Shown in pieces: positions 26,038 to 34,442 of a stretch of 64,000 nucleotides of DNA; the first letter of the stretch is position 1; every line of letters starts with the position of its first letter. Below the pieces are notes generated by a model that worked only from the letters and a program-made list of their open reading frames with translations, did no database searches and had not been told where the DNA came from. The position numbers and the translations under genes are program-made. The stretch is from Verrucomicrobiales bacterium (GTDB taxonomy: Bacteria > Verrucomicrobiota > Verrucomicrobiia > Limisphaerales > JAYPXF01). The DNA lies in contig PBAL01000029.1 in NCBI GenBank assembly GCA_002715965.1, positions 43,039 through 107,038 of the forward strand, in the 5' to 3' direction.

Positions 26038-26817
26038 ATGGCCACGCCAGCCGATAAACTGAAGTTCAAGCTCATCGTCGCTTATGACGGCACCAACTAC
26101 GAAGGCTGGCAGGTGCAAAAAGTCGGCGTCGGCGTGCAACAGAAAATCGAGGAAGCCATCCAAGTCATCTGGCCTTCGGTGAAGCGAATTCACAGCTCAA
26201 GCCGAACGGATGCCGGTGTCCATGCGCGCGGAATGGTCGCACACGTCGAGATCCCCAAGGACGAATTACGAATGTCAGCGCGCAAACTTCCATTAGCCCT
26301 CAACGCCAACCTCCCGGACGACATCCGCATCACGAACGCTGCCCGTGCCCCGGCGGAATTCCATGCGCGCTTCGATGCCAAGGGCAAACAATACCGTTAC
26401 CAGGTCTGGAATCACCGGGTGATGAATCCCCTGCTGAGGCACACGGCCTGGCATGTCCCCGGCAAGCTCAACCTCCCCGCGATGCGCGAGGCCACCAAGA
26501 GCTTCGTCGGCAAGCGCGATTGGAAGTCACTGGCCAACAATCGCGACTACGACATGGAGACAACCATTCGCACGCTTCATCACTGCGATCTTCGGAAGTC
26601 GGGCGAACTCCTGACCTTCACGATTGAAGGTGATGGGTTCCTCTACAAGATGTGCCGCAACATCGTCGGCATGCTCATTCAGGTCGGCCAAGGCAAGCTC
26701 ACCCCGGAAAATGTGGAAGCCAGTCTGGCAGCCTGTGATCGCCGGGCTGGCGGAGTTGCCGCTCCGGCAAAAGGACTGATTCTCTGGGAAGTCTTCTACG
26801 ACAAGAAACGCGAATGA
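26038..26817 (+). CDS. truA: tRNA pseudouridine(38-40) synthase TruA
   Basis: The protein has 259 residues from the ATG at 26038. It isomerises uridines in the anticodon arm of tRNAs. The catalytic aspartate D58 lies in SSRTDAGVHARG, and VAYDGTNYEGWQVQ, NANLPDDIRITNA, FHARFDAKGKQYRYQVWN and FLYKMCRNIVGMLIQVGQG follow in the family order. The stop overlaps the ATG of a small membrane protein (26814-26817). Confidence 0.97.
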   Translation: MATPADKLKFKLIVAYDGTNYEGWQVQKVGVGVQQKIEEAIQVIWPSVKRIHSSSRTDAGVHARGMVAHVEIPKDELRMSARKLPLALNANLPDDIRITNAARAPAEFHARFDAKGKQYRYQVWNHRVMNPLLRHTAWHVPGKLNLPAMREATKSFVGKRDWKSLANNRDYDMETTIRTLHHCDLRKSGELLTFTIEGDGFLYKMCRNIVGMLIQVGQGKLTPENVEASLAACDRRAGGVAAPAKGLILWEVFYDKKRE

Positions 26818-27107
26818 AGGCACGACTGAAGACCATCGGCATCGCATTCATAGTTGCGGCAACCGGCATCTTTGTGCTTGGCGCGATTCGCTTGCTTGGA
26901 GGATATCCGAATGAAGAGCAGAACCGGGTTCCCGGCACGATCAAAGTCAATCTTGAACCCGGACGCTATTACCTTTGGGGCAACCACTGGACGCGATTCG
27001 ATGGCAAGCGTCTGAATTATGATGCGGATTGCCCGGCCAATGCGCCGATCGCCATCCATGATCACACCGGAAAGGCTCTCGGTTTCGACAAAGTCCCTCA
27101 AGCGTGA
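26814..27107 (+). CDS. Small membrane-anchored protein (97 residues)
   Basis: The protein starts on the ATGA overlap with truA. One N-terminal helix (GIAFIVAATGIFVLGAIRLL) anchors a short beta-rich domain (TIKVNLEPGRYYLWGNHWTR followed by APIAIHDHTGKALGF). The domain resembles those in proteins that begin and end with membrane helices, and the very next small gene supplies a helix in a neighbouring frame. The two may be halves of a single gene split by one extra base near 27102. No family name is known. Confidence 0.65.
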   Translation: MKARLKTIGIAFIVAATGIFVLGAIRLLGGYPNEEQNRVPGTIKVNLEPGRYYLWGNHWTRFDGKRLNYDADCPANAPIAIHDHTGKALGFDKVPQA

Positions 27108-27114
27108 ACTCTTC

Positions 27115-27231
27115 ATGAAACTGGGTGGCATTATGATTTCCTTGCTCCTAGGGTTCGTGGGTTTCTCACTGATCGCCACCGGGTTCCTGCTGAAAGATGG
27201 CGGTGGCAATCCTGCCCAACCCACCACATGA
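27115..27231 (+). CDS. 38-residue membrane peptide or C-terminal half of the preceding protein
   Basis: From the ATG at 27115 the frame encodes MKLGGIMISLLLGFVGFSLI plus ATGFLLKDGGGNPAQPTT, a single helix with a polar tail, and its stop overlaps the trmL start (27228-27231). Upstream in the same frame, KRELF precedes the methionine. If one base is removed near 27102, this stretch joins the 97-residue protein to give a two-helix protein. Either a true micro-gene or a frameshifted half is possible. Confidence 0.45.
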   Translation: MKLGGIMISLLLGFVGFSLIATGFLLKDGGGNPAQPTT

Positions 27232-27707
27232 ACATCGTTCTTGTTGAACCCGAGATCCCTCCCAACACGGGAAACATCGCACGGCTTTGCGCGGCCACTC
27301 GGACAGACCTGCACCTCATCGAGCCCCTTGGATTCGAACTCAACGACAAACGACTGAAACGCGCCGCAATGGACTACTGGAATCAGGTCAATTGGCGCAC
27401 CTGGCCGGAGTGGTCATCTTTCGAACGTGAACGTAAAGGCGGACAAATCTGGCTGATTGAGTCCACTGGCACTCATGTCTACTCGGAGGCGGAGTTTTCT
27501 GAGTCGGACTATTTCGTGTTCGGACGGGAAACCGCGGGCTTGCCGGAAGGTGTTTTGAGCGCACATCCCGACCACATTTTGACCATCCCGATGTTCAATT
27601 CTGAGAGCCGTTCCCTAAACCTTTCCAACGCAGTATCTATCGTCCTTTACGAGGCGCTCCGACAGCAGGGATTCGAAGGTGCCCTTCCGCTTCATCCGCG
27701 TACGTAG
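27228..27707 (+). CDS. trmL: tRNA (cytidine/uridine(34)-2'-O)-methyltransferase TrmL
   Basis: This 159-residue SPOUT-fold enzyme methylates the wobble ribose of leucine tRNAs. MNIVLVEPEIPPNTGNIARL, the FGRETAGLPEGVL block and the knot region MFNSESRSLNLSNAVSIVLY are diagnostic, with normal length. It starts on an ATGA overlap with the small membrane peptide gene and ends this co-directional group, which has two tRNA modification genes (truA, trmL). Confidence 0.96.
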   Translation: MNIVLVEPEIPPNTGNIARLCAATRTDLHLIEPLGFELNDKRLKRAAMDYWNQVNWRTWPEWSSFERERKGGQIWLIESTGTHVYSEAEFSESDYFVFGRETAGLPEGVLSAHPDHILTIPMFNSESRSLNLSNAVSIVLYEALRQQGFEGALPLHPRT

Positions 27708-27782
27708 CAAAGGTTAAGGGAATTTTCGGTAGCGGCAAGCTGCCCTGATCTACGTGACGTTCTCCATTTTCTAAACGACCAA

Positions 27783-27812
27783 TTGACAATGCCTTACGGC
27801 GGTCAGTAAGAT
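27783..27812 (+). promoter_or_regulatory. Candidate sigma-70 promoter of the pilus motor operon
   Basis: TTGACA at 27783-27788 matches the -35 consensus perfectly; TAAGAT at 27807-27812 is a fair -10, 18 bases apart. Transcription would begin about 18 bases before the GTG start of the first PilB-like gene at 27837. A short GC-rich hairpin (GGTAGC/GCTGCC, 27728-27744) lies further upstream and lacks a T run. Confidence 0.45.
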
Positions 27813-27836
27813 GCAAAAAACCCAAGTGATCTAGTT

Positions 27837-29567
27837 GTGCCAGTAAAAGACGATTACCTCGTAGATACTCTCGCGGACATGGGACTGGTCACCGAAGACG
27901 ACGTGCAGATTGCACGCGCGGAGGTGGAGTCCGGAGAATTTGAGGATCAAGGGATTATTGATCGGCTCATCGCGGCGCAGGTCGTTGCCCCCGCTCACCT
28001 TACCCAAGCCAAGGCCATTCAGTTTGGTGTTGAAACGATCGATCTGGACGGCGTGACGCTGGAGGACGAAACCGTCCAGCAGGTTCCGCGTCACATCGTC
28101 AAACAGAACAACATCATCCCGGTGTTCTTCTCGGAAGGCGTTTTGACCATCGCGGTGTCCGACCCCTCCGACCTCGATCTCATGGATCGGCTGAACCACC
28201 AACTCAAGGTGGACGGCATTGAATACCGTGTTGCCACCCAGGAGCAGATCGATGCGCTGGTCAATCAGTACTATGGCGGTGCTGAGATGGAAGACGGCAC
28301 CAACATCGGTGCGATGATCCAGGACATCACGGAGGGTGAAATCGATCTTGGCTTTGTTAAGGATGAAACTTTCGGTGAAGGAGTTGAGGAAGTTGAAGCA
28401 GACGCACCGCTGATCAAGCTGGTGAACAGCATCATCTCGGACGCGTTTCGTGGCCGTGCATCTGATATACACATCGAACCCATGGAAAAAGTGCTGCGGG
28501 TTCGATATCGCATTGACGGTTGCCTGGAAGAAGTCAGCAGCCCACCAAAGAAACTTCAGAACGCGATCATCTCCCGCTTGAAGATTCAGTCCGGCATGTC
28601 CATTGCCGAAAGAAGAATCCCTCAGGACGGACGCATCCAACTCGAGGTTTCCGGCAAACCGATCGATCTTCGTGTCAACTCACTTCCCACCACGCAGGGC
28701 GAAAGCATCGTCATGCGTATCCTGGACAAAAGTGGACTGAGCCTCGGTCTGTCCGAGTTGGGATTCATGGCTGATGACCAGGCCTCGTTCGAACGCATGA
28801 TTGGTCTCCCCGATGGGATTCTCCTCGTGACCGGTCCTACCGGTTCCGGCAAGACGACAACGCTTTATTCCTGCCTCAACTACATCAATCGCCCGGACAA
28901 AAAGATCATCACCGTGGAAGACCCGGTTGAGTACGTCTTGGCAGGCATCAACCAGGTTCAGGTCAACGTTGCCGCAGGGCTGACCTTCGCGGCCGCACTG
29001 CGCGCAATGCTCCGCCAGGCGCCGAACGTTGTGATGCTGGGGGAGATTCGTGATGAAGAAACCGCGACGATCGCGATCAACGCGGCACTCACCGGTCACT
29101 TGGTCTTCTCCACGCTCCATACCAACGATGCGCCAAGCGCTGTTTCCCGTCTGATTGACATTGGCATCAAACCCTTCCTCGTGGCCTCTGCGGCCCGCGG
29201 GATCATGGCGCAACGCCTCGTTCGTGCGATTTGCAAGAAGTGCAATGAACCCTACCAGCCAACAGATCGTGAGATGCGGGCGTTGAATATCACCCAGGAT
29301 CAGATCAACGGAGGCGACAGCCGCAAAGGTGTCGGTTGCAAGGACTGCACCAACGGTTATCGCGGCCGGAAAGGGATCTTTGAAGTGTTCGTCATCGACG
29401 ACAACATTCGAAAACTCATCTTTGAAAAGGTCTCAAATACCGTCCTGCGAGCACGCGCACTTGAGATGGGAATGAACAGCCTGCGTGACGACGGCACCCG
29501 CAAGGTGCTGGCCGCTGTCACCACTCCCGAAGAAGTTATCGAAGCGACGGTGGCTGACGAGCATTAA
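27837..29567 (+). CDS. pilB: PilB/GspE-type assembly ATPase (first copy)
   Basis: The protein has 576 residues from a GTG start with no clear ribosome-binding site. It is a hexameric ATPase that drives pilin or pseudopilin polymerisation at the inner membrane. An N-terminal MshEN/T2SSE_N domain (about 1-150) is followed by an acidic linker and the ATPase core: RASDIHIEP (208-216), Walker A GPTGSGKT (333-340), Walker B and Asp/His boxes (MLGEIRDEETA, TLHTNDA) and the tetracysteine zinc knuckle CKKCNEPY...CKDCTNGYRGRKG typical of PilB/GspE. It heads a block with a PilT-like ATPase, a second PilB-like ATPase and PilC. Pilus and secretion ATPases cannot be separated by sequence alone. Confidence 0.9.
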   Translation: MPVKDDYLVDTLADMGLVTEDDVQIARAEVESGEFEDQGIIDRLIAAQVVAPAHLTQAKAIQFGVETIDLDGVTLEDETVQQVPRHIVKQNNIIPVFFSEGVLTIAVSDPSDLDLMDRLNHQLKVDGIEYRVATQEQIDALVNQYYGGAEMEDGTNIGAMIQDITEGEIDLGFVKDETFGEGVEEVEADAPLIKLVNSIISDAFRGRASDIHIEPMEKVLRVRYRIDGCLEEVSSPPKKLQNAIISRLKIQSGMSIAERRIPQDGRIQLEVSGKPIDLRVNSLPTTQGESIVMRILDKSGLSLGLSELGFMADDQASFERMIGLPDGILLVTGPTGSGKTTTLYSCLNYINRPDKKIITVEDPVEYVLAGINQVQVNVAAGLTFAAALRAMLRQAPNVVMLGEIRDEETATIAINAALTGHLVFSTLHTNDAPSAVSRLIDIGIKPFLVASAARGIMAQRLVRAICKKCNEPYQPTDREMRALNITQDQINGGDSRKGVGCKDCTNGYRGRKGIFEVFVIDDNIRKLIFEKVSNTVLRARALEMGMNSLRDDGTRKVLAAVTTPEEVIEATVADEH

Positions 29568-29616
29568 CCGAGCGTATCAACTAGAACCGAAATAGAGAGA
29601 AAGGTCAGATTAAGAA

Positions 29617-30729
29617 ATGGGCGCATATGCAATGTCCGATTTGCTGCAGTTGATGGTCTCCGAAGGGGCCGCCGATCTGCATGTTCGTGTTGGAATCCCG
29701 CCAGCCTATCGGGCACATGGAACGCTGGAACGCATCCAAGGACCGCCCTGCGGCCAGGAAGATGTCGAGGAGTTGATGACCAGCATCACCGGTGAAGATC
29801 ACATTCAGCAAATCCGAACCAAAGGTGGGGCCGACTTTGGGTTTGCCTTCGGAGAACTGGCCCGTTTCCGCGTCAGCGCCTTCAAGGAGCGTGGCAACTT
29901 CGCCCTGGTGCTCCGGCAGATTCCCACCGACCTCCTCCCGATGAGCGTCATCGGCCTGGCGCCGAATCTCATCGATGAACTGCTCCACAAGCCGCGTGGA
30001 ATGATTCTGGTGACCGGCCCCACCGGTTCAGGCAAGTCCACTACTCTCGCCTCCATGGTCAACATGATCAATGAGGAGCAGGATCACGCACACATCATTA
30101 CAATCGAGGATCCCATTGAGTTCTATCACAAGCACAAGAAAGCGGTTATCACCCAACGCGAGGTACACGTTGACGTTCCAAGCTTCGCGGAAGCCCTGCG
30201 CCGCGCGCTGCGACAGGATCCGGAAGTTATTCTGGTAGGCGAACTACGTGACCTGGAAACGATTGAAGCCGCGCTGACCGCTGCCGAAACCGGTCACGTG
30301 GTCTATGGAACGCTGCACACGAACTCCGCGGCCAAGACCATCGACCGTATCGTAAACGCCTTCCCGATCAACGCACAGGAAACCGTACGCATTCAGTTGT
30401 CCACGGCGCTTATCTGCGTTATCGCGCAGATCCTTGTGCCGACCTGTGACAAACCAGGTCGGGTGGCAATTCACGACATCATGGTGCAGACGCCGTCAAT
30501 CGCTGCGCTGATTCGTGACAACAAGACCTTCCGTATCCCCTCCGACCAGCAGACCGGAGCAAAGTTTGGCATGCGAACCCTCGACCAGGGACTCCTCGAC
30601 TGGTACCGCAAAGGGCGCATCGCACGCGAAGAAGTCATAAACCGTTGCCTCGATCCGCAGGGCATCCTTCAGAAAATCGCTGAGGTCGATGCCGAACTCG
30701 AAGCCGAGGTTGAGGACGAAGACGATTGA
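29617..30729 (+). CDS. pilT: PilT-type retraction ATPase
   Basis: The 370-residue protein lacks the long N-terminal domain and zinc knuckle of PilB, as expected for PilT. It has the PilT-type N-terminus (LLQLMVSEGAADLHVRVG), Walker A GPTGSGKST (134-142), IITIEDPIEF, VILVGELRDLETIEAALTAA and the late SIAALIRDNK that stands for the AIRNLIRE motif needed for retraction. An AAAGG-like purine stretch lies about ten bases before the ATG at 29617. The tail is very acidic (LEAEVEDEDD). PilT disassembles pili for twitching and DNA uptake; its presence favours a true type IV pilus over a pure secretion system. Confidence 0.92.
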   Translation: MGAYAMSDLLQLMVSEGAADLHVRVGIPPAYRAHGTLERIQGPPCGQEDVEELMTSITGEDHIQQIRTKGGADFGFAFGELARFRVSAFKERGNFALVLRQIPTDLLPMSVIGLAPNLIDELLHKPRGMILVTGPTGSGKSTTLASMVNMINEEQDHAHIITIEDPIEFYHKHKKAVITQREVHVDVPSFAEALRRALRQDPEVILVGELRDLETIEAALTAAETGHVVYGTLHTNSAAKTIDRIVNAFPINAQETVRIQLSTALICVIAQILVPTCDKPGRVAIHDIMVQTPSIAALIRDNKTFRIPSDQQTGAKFGMRTLDQGLLDWYRKGRIAREEVINRCLDPQGILQKIAEVDAELEAEVEDEDD

Positions 30730-30738
30730 GAATAGCTT

Positions 30739-32448
30739 ATGTCCGTCAGCATCACTGATCCCTTGCTCTCCCTCATCAAGGAAGAGGGCCTGATCGACGA
30801 CCTCCAATTGAATGAAGTCGTTCAGGAGAACACCAAATCGGGCAAACCGATCAGCCAAATCCTGGTGGAGTCCGCCATTCTCGATCTCGAGAGCCAGTTG
30901 AACATCATCGCCGACTATCTGGGCACGGATGTCGTTCCGGATCTGGGCGACATAGACATTCCGGATGAAGTCCTTGCCACCATACCGCCCAACACCGCCC
31001 GCATGTATCAGTGTCTGCCCATTGAGGCATACGATGAGAGTGTGAAGGTTGTTTTGGCCGATCCACTGAATCCATCCATTCTCGATGAACTTTCGTTCAT
31101 CGTGCGAAAGGAGGTCCATGTCGTGGTTGGCGATCCGGTGGCCGTTGAGAATCTTCTATCCAAGCACTATCAGGAAGAAGCGGAGACCTTTGCGGACATC
31201 CTCGGTGAGATGACGAGTGAAGAGGACATGGTCAGGGAAATTCAGGCCATCGATGAGGAAGAGGACGAAGACGCGCTCGCCAATATAGCGAACGAGACCC
31301 CGATCATTCGCTTCGTGAACCTGGTCCTCTACCAGGCAATCACCGATCGGGCAAGTGACATTCACTTTGAGCCGTTTGAGGATGAATACAAGATTCGCTA
31401 CCGTGTGGATGGTTCCCTGTATGAGATGGCCCCCCCGCCAAAGTACCTCGCCACCCCGGTGACTTCTCGTATCAAGATTCTGGCGAACCTGAACATTTCC
31501 GAGAAACGGCTTCCTCAAGACGGCCGCATTTCCATGTCACTGGGTGGCAAACACATCGACATGCGTGTTTCCACATTGCCGACCAAATTTGGCGAATCAG
31601 TCGTGCTTCGTGTTCTCGATCGCTCCAACGCCACCTTGGATCTGGAGAATCTCGGATTCACCGAGGAAATCTTTGAGACGATCAATGAAACCATCTCGCA
31701 GCCGAATGGCATCTTCGTGGTGACCGGACCGACCGGTTCAGGAAAAACCACCACACTTTATGCCTGTCTGCGCAAGGTCAATGACATTGAAACCAAGATT
31801 CTGACCTCCGAGGATCCGGTCGAATACGACTTGGATGGGATCGTCCAGGTTCCGATTCAGGAATCGACGGGCATGACCTTTGCAGCCGCGCTCCGCGCCT
31901 TCCTCCGTCAAGACCCGGACATCATCATGGTCGGGGAAATGCGCGACCCGGAAACCGCTCAAATCTCTGTCCAGGCCTCGTTGACTGGTCACTTCGTGCT
32001 GTCAACGCTGCACACAAACGATGCCCCCGGCGCCGTCACTCGTTTCACCGATATGGGCGTGGAACCGTTCCTGATCTCTTCAACTCTGATGGGCGTACTC
32101 GCCCAGCGCCTGGTTCGAACGATCTGCTCCAAATGCTGCTCCCCCTTCGAGCCAACGGAAAACCAGCTCCAGCAATTGGGCCTTTCGGTCTACGATATCG
32201 GCGACAAAACCTTCTATTATGGCCGCGGATGCGACACCTGCGGAGACTCCGGCTACTCAGGTCGTTCCGGTATTTACGAGCTCCTCACAATTTCTGATGC
32301 TATCCGTCATCAGATCAACGAGCGGGCACCCGCCGTGGTCATGCGCCAGAAGGCCGTCGAATTGGGCATGACAACCCTCCGAGACGACGGCCTGCGATTG
32401 ATCTTTGACGGAAAGACAACTGTGGAAGAAGTTGTAAAGTATACTTGA
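30739..32448 (+). CDS. PilB/GspE-type assembly ATPase (second copy)
   Basis: This 569-residue paralogue of the first ATPase is clearly diverged. The MshEN-like N-terminus (1-150) is followed by a very acidic linker ([20 protein letters not shown]), RASDIHFEP (204-212), Walker A GPTGSGKT (330-337), [27 protein letters not shown] and a zinc knuckle whose first part is CSKCCSPF and second [14 protein letters not shown]. It starts nine bases after pilT. Both copies keep all catalytic motifs, so both are probably active; they may serve two pili or two secretion machines sharing PilC. Confidence 0.9.
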   Translation: MSVSITDPLLSLIKEEGLIDDLQLNEVVQENTKSGKPISQILVESAILDLESQLNIIADYLGTDVVPDLGDIDIPDEVLATIPPNTARMYQCLPIEAYDESVKVVLADPLNPSILDELSFIVRKEVHVVVGDPVAVENLLSKHYQEEAETFADILGEMTSEEDMVREIQAIDEEEDEDALANIANETPIIRFVNLVLYQAITDRASDIHFEPFEDEYKIRYRVDGSLYEMAPPPKYLATPVTSRIKILANLNISEKRLPQDGRISMSLGGKHIDMRVSTLPTKFGESVVLRVLDRSNATLDLENLGFTEEIFETINETISQPNGIFVVTGPTGSGKTTTLYACLRKVNDIETKILTSEDPVEYDLDGIVQVPIQESTGMTFAAALRAFLRQDPDIIMVGEMRDPETAQISVQASLTGHFVLSTLHTNDAPGAVTRFTDMGVEPFLISSTLMGVLAQRLVRTICSKCCSPFEPTENQLQQLGLSVYDIGDKTFYYGRGCDTCGDSGYSGRSGIYELLTISDAIRHQINERAPAVVMRQKAVELGMTTLRDDGLRLIFDGKTTVEEVVKYT

Positions 32449-32487
32449 TGAGCCGCTGACCGCCGCAAACTCAACTAAAAGAATCTC

Positions 32488-33792
32488 ATGCCTACTTACA
32501 GCTATGTCGCGATGGACAACAAGGGGAAGGAGACCAAGGGCACCGTTGACGCCGCGAACCAGAACGAAGCGCTGACCAGGCTTAAAGAAATGAACTACTT
32601 CCCCACCAAGGTGGTGGAAGTCGAAAAGAAGGAGAAGAAGGGCAAAGGGAAAGAGAAAGGCGCCAAAGGAAAGGGCAAAGGAAAGGGCGGTGCAAAGAAG
32701 GGCGGTGGCGCAGGCGGGTTTCAGATCAAGATCCCATTCTTGTCCGGTAAAGTTAAGCCCAAGGTCCTCACCACATTCACCCGCCAGCTTGCCACTCTCG
32801 TTGATGCCGGCCTTCCCCTCCTCCGCGGACTTCGCGTACTGGAAAAACAGGAACGAAACCCCACCCTCAAGGATATCCTCGGCCAACTCGCCGTGGCCAT
32901 TGAAGGCGGCAGCACGTTCTCCGAGGCGCTCGCCGCGCATCCCAAGACTTTCAACAAACTCTTCGTCAACATGGTCAAGGCCGGCGAACTCGGTGGTGTG
33001 CTCGAAGTCACGCTCACCCGTCTCGCCGAATTCGCGGAAAAAGCCGAGAAGATCAAGGGCAAGGTCAAGGCCGCCATGTTTTACCCGCTGGCGGTGCTCA
33101 TCGTCGCAGTCGCCATCGTCGGCATCTTGATGGTCTTTGTTGTGCCGAAGTTCGAGGCAATCTTCGCCGACATGTTGGATGGTGAAGGACTGCCGCAGTT
33201 CACTCAACTCGTTCTAGGCATCTCCAATTACATCAAGACAAACGTGGGCAAGACGATGGGCTTCTGTTTCGCCTTCTTTGTAGCTGTGAAACTCTCCGTA
33301 AAGACCAAGGCCGGGCGTAAGGTCTTCGACAAATTTACGCTCATCGTCCCGGTGTTCGGACCGGTGGTCAGCAAGGTTGCCATCAGCCGTTTCTGCCGAA
33401 CGCTCGGCACCCTGATCAGCTCCGGTGTTCCGATTCTCCAATCCCTCAACATTGTGAAAGAAACCGCCGGCAACGTCATTATTGAGGCGGCCGTTCAGTC
33501 CATTCACGACAGCGTCAAAGAAGGTGAGACCATCATCGCCCCGATGGAGTCTTCCAAGGTCTTTCCCCCAATGGTTGTCAGTATGGTCGACGTCGGCGAG
33601 CAGACCGGTGCCCTGCCGGAAATGTTAATGAAGATCGCCGACAACTATGAGGAAGAGGTTGACAACGCCGTGTCCGCCATGACCTCGCTGCTCGAACCGA
33701 TCATGATCGTTTTCCTGGCCGTCGTCGTCGGCAGCATCGTTATCGCGATGTTCATGCCGCTGATCGTCATGATCGACAAGTTGGGTTCCTGA
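32488..33792 (+). CDS. pilC: PilC/GspF-type inner-membrane platform protein with Lys/Gly-rich linker
   Basis: The 434-residue protein has two T2SSF repeats, at about 88-215 (LTTFTRQLATLVDAGLPLLR, then GSTFSEALAAHP) and about 290-415 (ISRFCRTLGTLISSGVPILQ, then PMVVSMVDVGEQTGALPEML). Each is followed by membrane helices (FYPLAVLIVAVAIVGILMVF and EPIMIVFLAVVVGSIVIAMF). The platform transmits the work of the ATPases to pilins. Between the N-terminal strand domain and the first repeat lies a basic low-complexity insert of about 30 residues (46-77) rich in Lys and Gly, followed by FQIKIPFLSGKVK. It is the last gene of the motor block. Confidence 0.93.
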   Translation: MPTYSYVAMDNKGKETKGTVDAANQNEALTRLKEMNYFPTKVVEVEKKEKKGKGKEKGAKGKGKGKGGAKKGGGAGGFQIKIPFLSGKVKPKVLTTFTRQLATLVDAGLPLLRGLRVLEKQERNPTLKDILGQLAVAIEGGSTFSEALAAHPKTFNKLFVNMVKAGELGGVLEVTLTRLAEFAEKAEKIKGKVKAAMFYPLAVLIVAVAIVGILMVFVVPKFEAIFADMLDGEGLPQFTQLVLGISNYIKTNVGKTMGFCFAFFVAVKLSVKTKAGRKVFDKFTLIVPVFGPVVSKVAISRFCRTLGTLISSGVPILQSLNIVKETAGNVIIEAAVQSIHDSVKEGETIIAPMESSKVFPPMVVSMVDVGEQTGALPEMLMKIADNYEEEVDNAVSAMTSLLEPIMIVFLAVVVGSIVIAMFMPLIVMIDKLGS

Positions 33793-33821
33793 TCCGAAGG
33801 AAGCCACAATCGCTTCACAAA

Positions 33822-33862
33822 CAACCGTCCGACTTGTCAAAGTCGGGCGGTTGTTTCATTTT
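33822..33862 (+). terminator. Rho-independent terminator of the pilus motor operon
   Basis: The arms CAACCGTCCGACTT and AAGTCGGGCGGTTG form a 14-bp stem with one wobble pair around a GTCA loop, followed by TTGTTTCATTTT. It lies 30 bases after pilC and ends just before the ATG of pyrE at 33871, so pyrE must have a promoter inside or downstream of this element, or depend on read-through. Confidence 0.88.
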
Positions 33863-33870
33863 CGTCGCGA

Positions 33871-34437
33871 ATGACACGCGAACGGGTCTTGGAAATATTC
33901 AGGGAGACGGGTGCGCTGTTGGACGGCCATTTCATTCTTCGCAGCGGATTGCGCAGTCGGCAGTTCTTTCAGTGTGCACTTGCTCTTCAACAAATGCCCT
34001 TGGTCGAGGAGCTTGGCGCCGGTTTGGCCGAGACGGTCAGGGGTCTCGGCATTGAGACAGTCCTTGCGCCGGCGATGGGCGGTTTGGTCATCGGCCAGGA
34101 AGTCGCCCGCCAACTGGGCTGCAGATATATCTTTGTGGAAAAGGAAAACGACAAACTCACCCTGCGCCGAGGATTTCAGATCCGCGCAGGCGAGAAGCTC
34201 CTGATCGTGGAAGACGTCGTCACCAAGGGCGGACGCGTTCGCGAAACCCTCGATATCGCCAACGCGCACAAGGCGGACGTGCTGGGCGTGGCGATGATTG
34301 TGGACCGATCCAACGGCACCGTAGACGTGGGCGTGCCCATCCACTCGCTCCTGTCCATCCAGGTGGAGACCTTCGATCCGGACAACCTCCCTGAAGATCT
34401 CCAGGCCATCCCCGCCGTCAAACCAGGCAGCAAGTAA
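33871..34437 (+). CDS. pyrE: Orotate phosphoribosyltransferase
   Basis: This 188-residue enzyme transfers phosphoribose from PRPP to orotate in pyrimidine synthesis. The PRPP-binding motif LLIVEDVVTKGGR is at 110-122, the flexible catalytic loop (EKENDKLTLRRGF) at 90-102, and FILRSGLRSRQFFQCALALQ near the N-terminus. It follows the intrinsic terminator directly and is only five bases from the next gene. Confidence 0.95.
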   Translation: MTRERVLEIFRETGALLDGHFILRSGLRSRQFFQCALALQQMPLVEELGAGLAETVRGLGIETVLAPAMGGLVIGQEVARQLGCRYIFVEKENDKLTLRRGFQIRAGEKLLIVEDVVTKGGRVRETLDIANAHKADVLGVAMIVDRSNGTVDVGVPIHSLLSIQVETFDPDNLPEDLQAIPAVKPGSK

Positions 34438-34442
34438 TTTGC

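Noticed and set aside
27728-27744. GC-rich hairpin as terminator of trmL
   Set aside because: No T run follows; kept only as a minor structure upstream of the pilus promoter.
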